Source of the DNA: Sinomicrobium oceani
GTDB taxonomy: Bacteria; Bacteroidota; Bacteroidia; Flavobacteriales; Flavobacteriaceae
Direction: 5' to 3'
DNA length: 64,000 bases
Assembly: GCF_900119185.1 (NCBI RefSeq)
Contig: NZ_FPJE01000002.1
Span: 62,001-126,000 of the forward strand
The stretch's first letter is position 1. Every line of letters starts with the position of its first letter. A program made the position numbers and the translations under genes. A model generated the notes under the pieces. It was not told the DNA's origin. It searched no databases and saw only the letters and a list, made by a program, of their open reading frames with translations. Positions 35,867-44,895 of the stretch are shown in pieces.

Positions 35867-36716
35867 CGATGTTCAGTTCCTTTTGTATGGTGTGGAGAAA
35901 CCAGTCCGGCCGGTCGTACATGATAAAATGTGCCGAGCCTTCGGCAAAGATAATTTTATAATCCCGCAGGTGCCGGTATTGTGCCTTATAATTGCGTGCC
36001 GCCATTTCTTTTCCGTACGGTACCGTAGCGGCAAGTATGGTAACGGGAATATCGATTTCGGACAGGTCCTGCCGCAGATCGAGCTTCAGCAGGTCCGTAT
36101 AGCCATACACATAGGTTTCACGGTCTGCGGCTATCATCCGGTCTGCGATCTGTCCGGCCCGCGCCTCGTCTGAAGTCATCCCGGAGGCCAGTCCCGATGC
36201 CATCGCAGCAAAATCTTTTTCGTTCATGTCGAGCAATTTACGGTTATACGGGCTGTCATAAGTGATCGTACTGCTGTCATACCCCGGCATCATTACCGCT
36301 CCCATAGCCGGAAGCGCATCGATAAGGATCAACCGGGAAAATGTAGCGGGAAACCCGCAGGCCAGCCACAACCCGAGTGTTCCGCCCATGCTGTGCCCTA
36401 TAACCACAGGCTTTCCGGAGACGTGGTTCCGGGCATAGTCGGCCACGTCCTCCCTGATACGCGACAGCCATGGCCGGCCTACCGGGGGCACGTCACCGAA
36501 ACCGGCAAAGGTGAAACGATGAACCTCAAAAGCTCCGGACAAGGACGGAAGCAGGCCTTCATAAACCTCGTCCGTACATGCAAAACCGGGAAATAAAAAT
36601 ACCGGCTGCCCCTGTCCCGTCACGGTGACCCGGAAGGTTTCATATTTCTGGGCATGGATAACCGTTGAGATACAGGTAAAGAAAAATACGGATACATTAA
36701 TGAATAGTCTTGTCAT
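35856..36716 (-). CDS. Secreted alpha/beta hydrolase
   Basis: 286 residues with a signal peptide (INVSVFFFTCISTVIHAQ). The nucleophile elbow is GHSMGGTLG at about 100-108, preceded by an oxyanion-type region (FLFPGFACTDEV). The acidic member is likely in the IDIPVTILAA stretch, and the His is in EGSAHFIMYD. Substrate unknown. It is the first gene of the operon with the ECF sigma factor, so it may be part of a cell-envelope response. Confidence 0.87.
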   Translation of the reverse strand: MTRLFINVSVFFFTCISTVIHAQKYETFRVTVTGQGQPVFLFPGFACTDEVYEGLLPSLSGAFEVHRFTFAGFGDVPPVGRPWLSRIREDVADYARNHVSGKPVVIGHSMGGTLGLWLACGFPATFSRLILIDALPAMGAVMMPGYDSSTITYDSPYNRKLLDMNEKDFAAMASGLASGMTSDEARAGQIADRMIAADRETYVYGYTDLLKLDLRQDLSEIDIPVTILAATVPYGKEMAARNYKAQYRHLRDYKIIFAEGSAHFIMYDRPDWFLHTIQKELNIDDE

Positions 36717-36913
36717 CTTGTTTTGAATTTTCCCTTTAGATACAGGAAGCCCGAAATGTTACATCAGAAAGTCATTTTTTTTTGACGCATAAAAATCCAG
36801 GCAAAAAAGCGTCAGTTTCTCCTATCCCATATAAATTATCATTCCTTTTTTAGTCGTTTTTTTAGTACATTCATAAACCCTAATCGTATTTAATCATCAA
36901 AACCCGATACGCC

Positions 36914-37627
36914 ATGGCCGAACCCGCACAAGATATCGATGCTTACCTGGACAATCATTACATACATCGCAGCAACTGGCTGAGAGCTGCTGTACTGGGT
37001 GCCAACGACGGTATTCTTTCTACCTCCAGTCTTGCTATCGGGGTAGCGACAGCGAGCGACCTGAGATCTCCCGTCGTACTGGCCACGCTGGCCGGGCTCG
37101 TGGCCGGAGCCTTGTCTATGGCTGCAGGAGAATACGTTTCGGTAAGTTCACAGACCGATGTGGAAAAAGCGGATATCCTAAGGGAAAAACAAGAACTCCG
37201 GGACATGCCCGAAGCAGAACTGCAAATGCTTGCTACCATCTACGAAAAACGTGGCCTGAAAAAAGAAACCGCCATGACCGTCGCCAGGGAGCTCACAGAA
37301 AAAAATGCCCTCGAAGCCCATGTCCGGGACGAGTTGGGGATCAATCCCATGAACAGGGCCCGCCCTATACAGGCAGCACTGGCATCGGGTGCCGCTTTTA
37401 CCACCGGGGGAATCCTCCCCTTACTGGTTACGATTTTTGCCCCTATGTCCTATATGGAATATATGCTGTACGGCTTTGCCATTTTCTTTCTCATGCTTCT
37501 CGGAGCACTGGCTGCTAAAACCGGGGGATCGGATATGGTCAAAGCTATAGTGCGGATTACATTCTGGGGGACTATAGCCATGGGGCTCACCGCCCTGGCG
37601 GGTTACCTCTTTGGGGTTAACGTGTAA
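36914..37627 (+). CDS. VIT1/CCC1-family metal transporter
   Basis: 237 residues of the VIT family, which moves iron or manganese across membranes. Signature segments are NWLRAAVLGANDGILSTSSL in helix 1, AGALSMAAGEYVSVSSQTDV in helix 2, a cytoplasmic metal-binding helical domain (about 80-145, rich in Glu: REKQELRDMPEAELQ), then three C-terminal helices. The length is normal. It is monocistronic, with about 190 bp of AT-rich upstream sequence containing a GACGC/GCGTC inverted repeat (36784-36813). Confidence 0.9.
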   Translation: MAEPAQDIDAYLDNHYIHRSNWLRAAVLGANDGILSTSSLAIGVATASDLRSPVVLATLAGLVAGALSMAAGEYVSVSSQTDVEKADILREKQELRDMPEAELQMLATIYEKRGLKKETAMTVARELTEKNALEAHVRDELGINPMNRARPIQAALASGAAFTTGGILPLLVTIFAPMSYMEYMLYGFAIFFLMLLGALAAKTGGSDMVKAIVRITFWGTIAMGLTALAGYLFGVNV

Positions 37628-37656
37628 AGAAAAGTTCCGGAAAACAATAAGAGTGG

Positions 37657-38562
37657 TCAGAAGTCAAAAACCTTACCGTCCTCGGCAAGTTCCGTATCCG
37701 GAAAAACGGTACGGGCCTCTTCCCGGAAAACTTCCAGATTGCCATAGCGGACGGAGTAATGTCCGAGAATGAGTTTCCCGGCCCCGGCCCCTGCGGCAAT
37801 CTCCGCAGCCTGTTTTGCCGTGGAATGCTTGGTTTTTACGGCGAGGTCCTTGTGCTCTTCCAGGAACGTAGATTCGTGATACAATACTCCGACTCCCTTG
37901 AGTTGACCGATGATACCCGGTTTGTACACCGTATCACTGCAAAATGCATAACTTCCGGGCACGGGCGGATCTGAGGTAAGTTTTTCATTGGATATCCATT
38001 CCCCCGTGTCGAGAAGCACATCCCTGCCGTTTTTGATATTCCGGTAATAGCACCTGTCGATATTATAACGCAAGACGGCGTCGATATCCAGTTTTCGCGG
38101 GCCCGGTTTTTCGCGGAACAGGTACCCGTTGGTATATACCCGGTGATCGAGAGGGATCGTATGGACTTCTACCTTCTCGTCTTCAAAGACCAGTTGGGGC
38201 TCTCTGGAACTGAGCTCGTGAAATACAAGCGGGAAATTGGTCCAGGAATTGCCCAGTTTCAGGAGTAAGGTAATGGCTTCTTTAATGCCTTTGGGTCCGT
38301 AAACATGCAGCGGAGCTTCCCGGCCCAGTAAGACCAATGTGGAAATGAGTCCCGGGAGGCCGAAAAAATGATCGCCGTGTAGGTGGGATATAAAAATATG
38401 CCTGATCCGGGCAAATTTGATCCTGTGTTTACGGAGCTGTACCTGGGTACCCTCCCCACAGTCAATAAGAAAAAGATGATTCTGAATATCCAGTACCTGG
38501 GAAGTCGGATTGGTAAAGGCTCTCGGTGTGGCGGAATAACATCCCAGGATGATAAGCTTCAT
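37657..38562 (-). CDS. rnz: Ribonuclease Z
   Basis: 301 residues of the metallo-beta-lactamase fold that matures tRNA 3' ends. The zinc motif is FISHLHGDHFFGLPGL (about 60-75), with further ligands in YAFCSDTVY and ILGHYSVRY. Length agrees with bacterial RNase Z. It is the last gene of the - strand series pyrR-pyrB-small gene-rnz. Confidence 0.95.
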   Translation of the reverse strand: MKLIILGCYSATPRAFTNPTSQVLDIQNHLFLIDCGEGTQVQLRKHRIKFARIRHIFISHLHGDHFFGLPGLISTLVLLGREAPLHVYGPKGIKEAITLLLKLGNSWTNFPLVFHELSSREPQLVFEDEKVEVHTIPLDHRVYTNGYLFREKPGPRKLDIDAVLRYNIDRCYYRNIKNGRDVLLDTGEWISNEKLTSDPPVPGSYAFCSDTVYKPGIIGQLKGVGVLYHESTFLEEHKDLAVKTKHSTAKQAAEIAAGAGAGKLILGHYSVRYGNLEVFREEARTVFPDTELAEDGKVFDF

Positions 38563-38639
38563 AAAACGGTTATTGTATATTAATCTGCCGGATCACAAAA
38601 GAGCAAAACCGGAGGTTACGACCTCTCGGCATGAAAGCC

Positions 38640-38975
38640 CTAAAAATCCAGATCGCGTTCTATTTCTTCCATTTCTATAATGTCGTACGCCTCTTTCAGC
38701 GTCGGTACCACGACGAGTTCTTCGGGGACTTCATTGAAATTCACCTTGTCCGTGACCAGCACAAAGGATTTTTTCGCACCGCGATGCGTATTGGATAATT
38801 GCAGGAGTTCCAGGAGCTGTTCGATCGTAATCGTACCGAGAGAGAACAGGCTTACGATAATATGGTCTGCCCTGATCTTCTCATACGTTTCTTCCAGCTT
38901 AGCGGAAAAAGCCCCTACGGTACCCTTCTCGTGGGTCACTACGGTAATATTGTTATCCTGTTTGTCAATAAGCAT
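38640..38975 (-). CDS. Small conserved protein, STAS-like, between pyrB and rnz
   Basis: 111 residues, acidic and soluble, with alternating strands and helices (NNITVVTHEKGTVGAFSAKL, DHIIVSLFSLGTITIEQLLE) and a Lys/Glu-rich end. The fold prediction by eye is alpha/beta, similar to STAS proteins. In related genomes a protein of this kind is found next to ribonuclease Z and is sometimes given that name, but no metal-binding motif is present and it is not an RNase. It starts 4 bp after the pyrB stop, so it is co-transcribed. Function unknown. Confidence 0.8.
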   Translation of the reverse strand: MLIDKQDNNITVVTHEKGTVGAFSAKLEETYEKIRADHIIVSLFSLGTITIEQLLELLQLSNTHRGAKKSFVLVTDKVNFNEVPEELVVVPTLKEAYDIIEMEEIERDLDF

Positions 38976-38979
38976 AGGC

Positions 38980-39915
38980 TCAGCTTTTTATTTTTGATGC
39001 TAATAAATATATAACAGCCATCCTCACAGCCACCCCGTTTTCTACCTGGTTGAGTATTATCGCCTGTTTGGAATCGGCCACATCACTGGTAATCTCCACC
39101 CCCCTGTTTATCGGTCCGGGGTGCATGATAACGATTTCTTTGTCCAGTGTATCGAGCATATTTTTATTCACCCCGAACTGTTGGGTGTATTCTCTTGTCG
39201 AAGGGAAATAACTGATATCCATCCTTTCGTTCTGTACCCGAAGCATATTGGCTACATCACACCATTCGAGCGCTTTGCGAAGATCGGTTTCTACCGTTAC
39301 CCCCAACGACTCTATATGTTTCGGGATAAGGGTTTTCGGTCCGCATACCTTGATATTTGCACCCTGGAGTTTCAGGGCAAAAATATTGGACAAGGCCACG
39401 CGCGAATGCAGGATATCCCCGACAATAACCACATTTTTTCCGGCTACATCGCCCAGTCTTTCCCGGATAGAATACGAATCGAGTAAGGCCTGTGTCGGGT
39501 GCTCATGGGCCCCGTCGCCGGCATTGACGATGCTCGCCCCGATATGCCTGGACAGGAAAACGCCTGCTCCCGGGTTGGGATGCCGCATTACGACCATATC
39601 CACTTTCATGGAGAGAATATTATTCACCGTATCGATAAGGGTTTCTCCCTTTTTTACCGAAGACTGTGCTGCAGAAAAATTGATCACATCTGCCGAAAGT
39701 CTTTTCTCGGCCAGTTCGAAAGACAGCTTTGTTCGCGTACTGTTCTCGAAAAAAAGATTGGCTATGGTAATATCCCTTAGCGACGGTACTTTTTTGATCG
39801 GCCTGTTGATCACCTCTTTAAAGTGATCTGCTGTCTCAAAAATAAGTTGAATGTCCGCTTCGTTAAGGTACTTAATTCCTAATAAGTGATTGACACTTAG
39901 CTGGCTCATATTCAA
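38980..39915 (-). CDS. pyrB: Aspartate carbamoyltransferase catalytic subunit
   Basis: 311 residues. Second step of pyrimidine synthesis: carbamoyl phosphate plus aspartate to carbamoyl aspartate. The carbamoyl phosphate loop is FFENSTRTKLSFE, with HPTQALLD and HPGPINRGVE further on. The likely start is either ATG at 39915 or the one at 39909 (MSQLSVNHLLG). It follows pyrR with a 91-bp gap. No regulatory subunit gene (pyrI) is next to it, as is usual in this phylum. Confidence 0.97.
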   Translation of the reverse strand: MNMSQLSVNHLLGIKYLNEADIQLIFETADHFKEVINRPIKKVPSLRDITIANLFFENSTRTKLSFELAEKRLSADVINFSAAQSSVKKGETLIDTVNNILSMKVDMVVMRHPNPGAGVFLSRHIGASIVNAGDGAHEHPTQALLDSYSIRERLGDVAGKNVVIVGDILHSRVALSNIFALKLQGANIKVCGPKTLIPKHIESLGVTVETDLRKALEWCDVANMLRVQNERMDISYFPSTREYTQQFGVNKNMLDTLDKEIVIMHPGPINRGVEITSDVADSKQAIILNQVENGVAVRMAVIYLLASKIKS

Positions 39916-40006
39916 GAGTTGTATTTGTCGTTTCCTGTTGTGGTTTTCACGAAGAAAACCGGGTACTTCGTTACCATACGTCAGAGAGCAGATCGCTGTG
40001 CTTCGC

Positions 40007-40546
40007 TCAGTTTCCCACCAGGTATATGACGTCTTCTCCTTCGTTCTCCTTCCACATCACCCTGACCTTTTCCTTATTGATGGCATCTACCTGTCGCCCC
40101 CTGTAATCGGGCTGTATGGGCAGGTGCCTGCTGAAGCGTCTGTCTATCAGGGTCAGCAGTTCGATCTCGGCAGGTCTGCCAAACGACTGAATGGCCGTCA
40201 GGGCAGCCCTGATACTCCTTCCGGTGTACAGCACATCGTCTATAAAAACCACTTTTTTGTCTTCTACGAGAAAGTCGATCTGGGTCTTATTGGCTTCCAG
40301 AGGTTTTTCTCCCCGGCGGAAATCATCCCTGTAAAAGGTAATATCGAGATATCCCAGGGGGATGTCCCCGACCTGGTAATCGTCACGGAGAATGCGGATC
40401 AGCCGGTCTGCGAGAAATTTTCCCCGGGGCTGAATACCAATAAGTACCGTATCCTTGAAGTCGAGGTGATTTTCAATAAGCTGACAGGCCAACCGATGCA
40501 GAATAATGTGGATTTCTTTGGAAGAAAGCAGAACTTTTTGACTCAT
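40007..40546 (-). CDS. pyrR: Bifunctional pyr operon regulator/uracil phosphoribosyltransferase
   Basis: 179 residues with the PRPP-binding motif VVFIDDVLYTGRSIRAALTA (about 95-114) and a type I phosphoribosyltransferase fold. In many bacteria PyrR binds pyr mRNA in response to UMP; in Bacteroidota RNA control has not been generally shown. It is the first gene before pyrB. I saw no convincing attenuator hairpin plus T-tract in the 91 bp between the two genes or in the 99 bp upstream of pyrR. Confidence 0.95.
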   Translation of the reverse strand: MSQKVLLSSKEIHIILHRLACQLIENHLDFKDTVLIGIQPRGKFLADRLIRILRDDYQVGDIPLGYLDITFYRDDFRRGEKPLEANKTQIDFLVEDKKVVFIDDVLYTGRSIRAALTAIQSFGRPAEIELLTLIDRRFSRHLPIQPDYRGRQVDAINKEKVRVMWKENEGEDVIYLVGN

Positions 40547-40645
40547 GTTCCCAACGTATTTCGCCTGTAAAAATACGTATTTCTGGCGAACTATCTTCCG
40601 CCGGAGTATTTATTTATCGTCCTTTAAGCAAACAAAAACGGAATT

Positions 40646-41581
40646 TCAATGTAATGAGGTATTTAAAAAACGGCGGATCTCCACGAGCAGTTTGTCCATC
40701 ACCGGAAGTTCGGGATTGTAATACGTCATGAGGTTGGCTGCCCGGTTGCCGGGTTCGGTTTCCTTGAGCACGTGATTCATATTTTCCACAAGAACCAGTT
40801 CCGAAGCCGGACAGGCCCGATGCAGCAATCCGGCCTCCGTTGTTTTCACCTGCAGGTCTTCGGTGCCGTTTACGATAAGTACGGGAACGGTGAGTTTACC
40901 GATCTCTTTTGCCGGATCGTAGTTCATCCAGGAAATCATGTAGGGCTGCACGCTTTCCCGGAACATTTTGGTGTATAGCGCGGGACCTTCCGGAATAAAA
41001 GTCTCCCCTTGCCGAAGCCGGGAGAGATAGTGCTGTGTAAGGACACTATCGGATCCCGGTACATTTTCCCGCAACTGCCGTTCGAGGATACGGTCTATGG
41101 GACGCCCCGCACCGGCCACAGATACAAAAGCATCAGCTATGCCCCGTGCGGCAACCATACCGATAAGCGAGCCTTCACTGTGCCCCAGTACGGCGATACG
41201 CTCATAATCCTTTCGGAAAAACCGTATCACCTCCCGGGCATCGGCTATAAAGTCGTCAAAACGCAGGTCTTCTTCCCGGAGTTTTCCTGTTCCCGCCAGG
41301 GCGAGTATCCGCTTGTCATAACTGTACACGTCATACTGTTCACCGGCCAGGCCTTCGGCCAGGAATCTGAGGCTGTTGTTCTTTGCCCCCGGTACATTCC
41401 CGAAACGATCCGTTGGTCCGGAGCCTGCGATAAGGATAATAAGGTGAGCAGCACGGTGAGCTTCACCCTGCGAGAAAAGCGTGCCGGGGAGCACATCACT
41501 TACTGCTATATCCCTGGTGACCACCTGCGAAAACGAGGCGGAAAATATCAATAATACAACACTACACACTATAGTTTTCAT
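40646..41581 (-). CDS. Secreted alpha/beta hydrolase
   Basis: 311 residues, signal peptide MKTIVCSVVLLIFSASFSQ. The nucleophile elbow GHSEGSLIG lies at about 133-141; other motifs are LIAGSGPTDRFGN near 50 and VPVLIVNGTEDLQV near 235, which probably includes the catalytic Asp, with His in VENMNHVL. It resembles periplasmic BAAT/Acyl-CoA thioester hydrolase-like or peptidase S9-like hydrolases of Bacteroidota. Exact substrate unknown. Confidence 0.87.
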   Translation of the reverse strand: MKTIVCSVVLLIFSASFSQVVTRDIAVSDVLPGTLFSQGEAHRAAHLIILIAGSGPTDRFGNVPGAKNNSLRFLAEGLAGEQYDVYSYDKRILALAGTGKLREEDLRFDDFIADAREVIRFFRKDYERIAVLGHSEGSLIGMVAARGIADAFVSVAGAGRPIDRILERQLRENVPGSDSVLTQHYLSRLRQGETFIPEGPALYTKMFRESVQPYMISWMNYDPAKEIGKLTVPVLIVNGTEDLQVKTTEAGLLHRACPASELVLVENMNHVLKETEPGNRAANLMTYYNPELPVMDKLLVEIRRFLNTSLH

Positions 41582-41600
41582 AGTTTTTTACTATCAAAGG

Positions 41601-42167
41601 TTACAGAACATAAAAAAGGAGTTTACTGACCAGTTCACTGCAAAGCACTGCCCCGGCAAACAGCATCCAGTGCTTTACTGTCCGGGCGCGGCAGGCGACG
41701 GCAAAACCGTAACGCAGGATCACCACGACGGCAATCAGGGCGGCCATGCCGCAAACAGCGATCAGCAAAAGCAAACCGATACCGGAGAGCTCCGGGGAAA
41801 ACGCAATGCCGTCGCCCGATCGGATGTCCTGTATGGCTGCATTAAAAGTAGCGTTCATCCCGAATAACGACAGCATATACAACGGCAGGCGCGACAGGAG
41901 TACCACCGGAACGATATCTGCCAGGCGCGTCTTGCCGTTGATATATCTCCCCGTCGCAAACAGGAACAGTGCCAGACAGCCTGTATTCAGCATATTGTCA
42001 AGCAAAGGCCTGTAAAATTCGGTCACCTCCGAAAAATGGACATCCAGAACCCCGTCATAACGCGCCTGTCCTGCATAGGCAATGGCAGATCCCACAATGG
42101 TCACGAAGATACCGGCAGCCCATAATGTGTTTCCGGAATACCTGGCAAAAGGATTAACTATGGTCAT
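41601..42167 (-). CDS. YIP1-like integral membrane protein
   Basis: 188 residues from the ATG at 42167 (MTIVNPFARYSGNTLWAAG); the longer frame to 42359 is only the opposite frame of the upstream DUF2089-like gene. Five hydrophobic segments are visible (LWAAGIFVTIVGSAIAYAG, MLNTGCLALFLFATG, IVPVVLLSRLPLYMLSLFG, GIGLLLLIAVCGMAALIAVV, HWMLFAGAVLCSELVSKLLF). The layout is YIP1-like. The start overlaps the end of the DUF2089-like regulator gene by 14 bp, so the two are coupled. Function unknown. Confidence 0.75.
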   Translation of the reverse strand: MTIVNPFARYSGNTLWAAGIFVTIVGSAIAYAGQARYDGVLDVHFSEVTEFYRPLLDNMLNTGCLALFLFATGRYINGKTRLADIVPVVLLSRLPLYMLSLFGMNATFNAAIQDIRSGDGIAFSPELSGIGLLLLIAVCGMAALIAVVVILRYGFAVACRARTVKHWMLFAGAVLCSELVSKLLFYVL

Positions 42168-42444
42168 GTCCTGCAGATTGAAGATGTTGTATATGGTCGA
42201 TGATATCGTCGAGCCTGTTCCGCACGGTCGGATAGCTGTTACCAAGCTGTGCAGCCATTTCTTTAAGACTGCCGCTACTCTGTACAAACTGCATGATAAA
42301 TTCCTGCTCTTCCGGAGTAAGCCGGAGAAAAAGCGGAATATCGTAGTTTCCCGAAACAACGGTATGACACTGCGGGCAGGTTAGCCCGGAAACCTGCAGT
42401 GCGGTTTCACAACTCGGACAATGAACAGGAAGCTTATAGCGCAT
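42154..42444 (-). CDS. DUF2089-like zinc-ribbon and helix-turn-helix regulator
   Basis: 96 residues. An N-terminal zinc ribbon has two CxxC pairs (CPSCETAL and CPQCHTVV). The C-terminal helical part includes SLKEMAAQLGNSYPTVRNRL, a helix-turn-helix. DUF2089 proteins of this size are probably transcription regulators. It is coupled to a membrane protein gene, a frequent association, which would be its target or partner. The upstream gap is extremely A+T rich with repeated TTTAAATTAAA-like words, plausible operator sites for autoregulation. Confidence 0.85.
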   Translation of the reverse strand: MRYKLPVHCPSCETALQVSGLTCPQCHTVVSGNYDIPLFLRLTPEEQEFIMQFVQSSGSLKEMAAQLGNSYPTVRNRLDDIIDHIQHLQSAGHDHS

Positions 42445-42538
42445 TAGAAAATAGTTTAAATTAAATATTACATCATCAAATTTAAATAAAATTTAATCAT
42501 AGTTTAATTTTATTAAAATAATTTTTAATTTAAGTGCA
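42445..42538. promoter_or_regulatory. Extremely AT-rich control region of the DUF2089-like gene
   Basis: About 94 bp that are almost entirely A and T, with a direct repeat of ATAGTTTAA (42450 and 42500 regions) and AATTTAAAT/TTTAATTT words. The neighbouring coding DNA is far richer in GC. It separates the DUF2089 gene (-) from the MutS2-like gene (+), whose own promoter lies further right. Confidence 0.45.
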
Positions 42539-42559
42539 ATTACAATACACCTGGCAGAC

Positions 42560-42593
42560 CTTGTGTATACTTGCCATATACTCCTTATCTTTG
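42560..42593 (+). promoter_or_regulatory. Housekeeping promoter of the MutS2-like gene
   Basis: CTTG at 42560-42563 and TATCTTTG at 42586-42593, 22 bases apart, fit the Bacteroidota TTTG/TAnnTTTG promoter. Transcription should begin near 42600, which rules out the earlier start at 42571 and supports ATG 42616. Confidence 0.6.
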
Positions 42594-42615
42594 TGGTTTA
42601 ATTTTTTCGATTTCA

Positions 42616-44805
42616 ATGCAGAAGGCATCTATGCACAACATCCATCAGAAGACGTTACAGGACCTGGAGTTCGCCACCGTATTATCGCACATACAAGAGC
42701 TATGCACTACGGAACACGGAAAGGAGAAAGCCCTCGGGGTTCTGCCGTACAACCGGAAGGAAATGCTGTTTACGGCATTAAAGCACACTTCGGAATACGT
42801 GGCTTCTTTTGACAATAACAACAAGATCCCCGGTCATTATTTCGACAGTATTTCACAGGAGATCAAATTGCTCGGGATAGAAAATACGCTGATCGAACTC
42901 GGCGGGTTCAAAAAAATTGCCGGGATCTCGAATGCGGTCAATGTACATATTCTCTTTTTCCGGAAGTTTAAGGAGTATTATCCTACCTTGCACCAAACGG
43001 CAGAGCAGCTTACCTATACTACGGCTATCACCGAAGAGATCAACCGTATTATCGACCGTTTCGGGGAGATCAAGGACGATGCTTCGGCTACTCTCGCTTC
43101 CGTACGCCGGGCGATCAACGAAGTACGGGGCAAGATCAACCAGAGTTTTCTCAGTGCCCTGCAGTCCTGCAACAGTGCGGGCTACCTGGACGACATCAGG
43201 GAGACCGTAGTGGAGAACCGCCGGGTCCTCGCGGTTAAGGCCATGTACCGCAAACGGGTAAAAGGGGCTATCATGGGCAGTTCCAAGACCGGGAGCATCG
43301 TTTATATAGAGCCCGATGCCACACTGCGCTATTCCCGGGAACTCAACAATCTCGAATACGAGGAAAAAGAAGAAGTAAAACGGATCCTGAAAGCGCTGAC
43401 CGATTTTCTCCGGCCCTATGTGCTGTTACTGGAGGATTACCAGGAATTCCTGGCTGCTACGGATGTTATTGCCGCCAAGGCAAAATACGCCGTGTCGATG
43501 AACGGGATACTGCCCGAGATCACGGAAGACAGGGAAATGAACCTGATTGATGCCTATCACCCCCTGCTCTACCTGACCAATACGAAGAAGAAAGCAAAAA
43601 CGTATCCGCAGACCATTTCCCTGCAACAGGACAACCGGATCATCGTTATTTCCGGGCCCAATGCCGGCGGAAAAAGTATCACCCTGAAAACCGTGGGACT
43701 CTTACAACTGATGCTGCAAAGCGGTATGCTCGTCCCCATACATCCGCGAAGCAAAATGTGCCTGTTCGACAGGATACTGACGGATATCGGTGACAACCAG
43801 TCTATCGAAAACCATCTGAGCACCTACAGTTACCGGTTGAAGAATATGAATTTTTTTCTGCGCAAGTGCAATGCGCAGACCCTGTTTCTCATCGATGAAT
43901 TCGGAACAGGGAGCGACCCCGAACTCGGGGGTGCCCTCGCCGAAACCTTTCTCGAAGAGTTCTATCACCGCGAGGCTTTCGGTATTATAACGACGCATTA
44001 TGCCAACCTGAAAATGCTGGCCAACGAACTGCCCTATGCCTCGAATGCGAATATGCTTTTTGACAGTAAGAGCCTGGAACCCGTTTTCCGGCTTATCGTC
44101 GGCGAAGCCGGGAGTTCGTTTACTTTCGAGGTCGCCCAGAAAAACGGTATTCCGTACAGCCTGATCAACCGGGCCAAGAAAAAGATAGAACGCGGAAAAG
44201 TGCGCTTCGATGCCACTATAGCCAAGTTACAGAAAGAGCGCAACCGCATGGAAAAGACTTCGAAACAACTGAAAGACGAGGAAGTCAAAGCCCGTGACGA
44301 AGCGACCCGGCTCGAATCGCTCAACGAAAAAATACAATCCAAACTGGAAAGTTACCAGCAGCTTTTCGATCATAACCAGCGTATGATCTACCTCGGTAAC
44401 AAGGTCAATGATATCGCAGAAACGTATTTTACCGACAAGAAAAAGCGTCCGCTGATCTCCGAATTCCTCAAAATTGTGGAAACCGAAAACAGCAAACGCA
44501 AACCCAAGGCACCGAAGGAAAAGAAGAAAGAAAAAATACAGAAAGAACAGGTAGCCCGGGAGATGGAGAAAAAGGTGGAAGTGATCCGTGAAAAGAAAAA
44601 AGAAGAGAAAAAGCAAGCCGTACGCCAGGAGCAAAACAAACCCAAACCGGTCCTCAAGGTCGGCGACAGGGTACGTCTTCCGGATGGCAAGGCTGTGGGC
44701 AGTATCGAGACTATAGAGAAAAACAAGGCCCTGGTCAACTACGGTCTGTTTACGACCAGTGTAAGCCTGGATCAGCTCGAACTGGTACAGGCCATGAAAA
44801 AATAA
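42616..44805 (+). CDS. MutS2-like DNA mismatch repair family ATPase lacking an Smr domain
   Basis: About 729 residues from ATG 42616. The N-terminus HQKTLQDLEFATVLSHIQEL is MutS2-like. The lever/clamp region follows, then the ATPase with Walker A SGPNAGGKSITLKT, Walker B LFLIDEFGTGSDP and TTHYANLKMLA. After the ATPase comes a long coiled coil (ERNRMEKTSKQLKDEEVKAR), a Lys/Glu-rich linker and a KOW-like end (KVGDRVRLPDGKAVGSIETI). The C-terminal Smr nuclease domain of classical MutS2 is absent. A strong terminator follows. Roles in recombination or ribosome rescue are known for the family; which applies here is open. Confidence 0.88.
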   Translation: MQKASMHNIHQKTLQDLEFATVLSHIQELCTTEHGKEKALGVLPYNRKEMLFTALKHTSEYVASFDNNNKIPGHYFDSISQEIKLLGIENTLIELGGFKKIAGISNAVNVHILFFRKFKEYYPTLHQTAEQLTYTTAITEEINRIIDRFGEIKDDASATLASVRRAINEVRGKINQSFLSALQSCNSAGYLDDIRETVVENRRVLAVKAMYRKRVKGAIMGSSKTGSIVYIEPDATLRYSRELNNLEYEEKEEVKRILKALTDFLRPYVLLLEDYQEFLAATDVIAAKAKYAVSMNGILPEITEDREMNLIDAYHPLLYLTNTKKKAKTYPQTISLQQDNRIIVISGPNAGGKSITLKTVGLLQLMLQSGMLVPIHPRSKMCLFDRILTDIGDNQSIENHLSTYSYRLKNMNFFLRKCNAQTLFLIDEFGTGSDPELGGALAETFLEEFYHREAFGIITTHYANLKMLANELPYASNANMLFDSKSLEPVFRLIVGEAGSSFTFEVAQKNGIPYSLINRAKKKIERGKVRFDATIAKLQKERNRMEKTSKQLKDEEVKARDEATRLESLNEKIQSKLESYQQLFDHNQRMIYLGNKVNDIAETYFTDKKKRPLISEFLKIVETENSKRKPKAPKEKKKEKIQKEQVAREMEKKVEVIREKKKEEKKQAVRQEQNKPKPVLKVGDRVRLPDGKAVGSIETIEKNKALVNYGLFTTSVSLDQLELVQAMKK

Positions 44806-44829
44806 GGGAGGACACCGCCTGACCCATCG

Positions 44830-44868
44830 AAAAAGCCGGAACGTTATAAAAACATTCCGGCTTTTTTG
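44830..44868 (+). terminator. Intrinsic terminator after the MutS2-like gene
   Basis: AAAAAGCCGGAACGTT pairs with AACATTCCGGCTTTTTT (one mismatch) around a short loop. The hairpin is nearly symmetrical and can also serve the convergent murA gene. Confidence 0.85.
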
Positions 44869-44895
44869 TTTTGGTTTATAAGATATTACCGCAGC

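Noticed and set aside
36784-36813. GACGC/GCGTC inverted repeat upstream of the VIT-family gene as a metal operator
   Set aside because: Only 5-bp arms with a 20-base gap; it does not resemble the DtxR-like boxes in the window.
39916-40010. CTGAGCGAAGC word between pyrB and pyrR as another repeat copy
   Set aside because: Only about 11 bases match the common Bacteroidota repeat style and part is pyrR coding sequence.
39916-40645. PyrR-dependent attenuator in the pyrR-pyrB region
   Set aside because: No antiterminator/terminator pair with a T tract was found in either gap.
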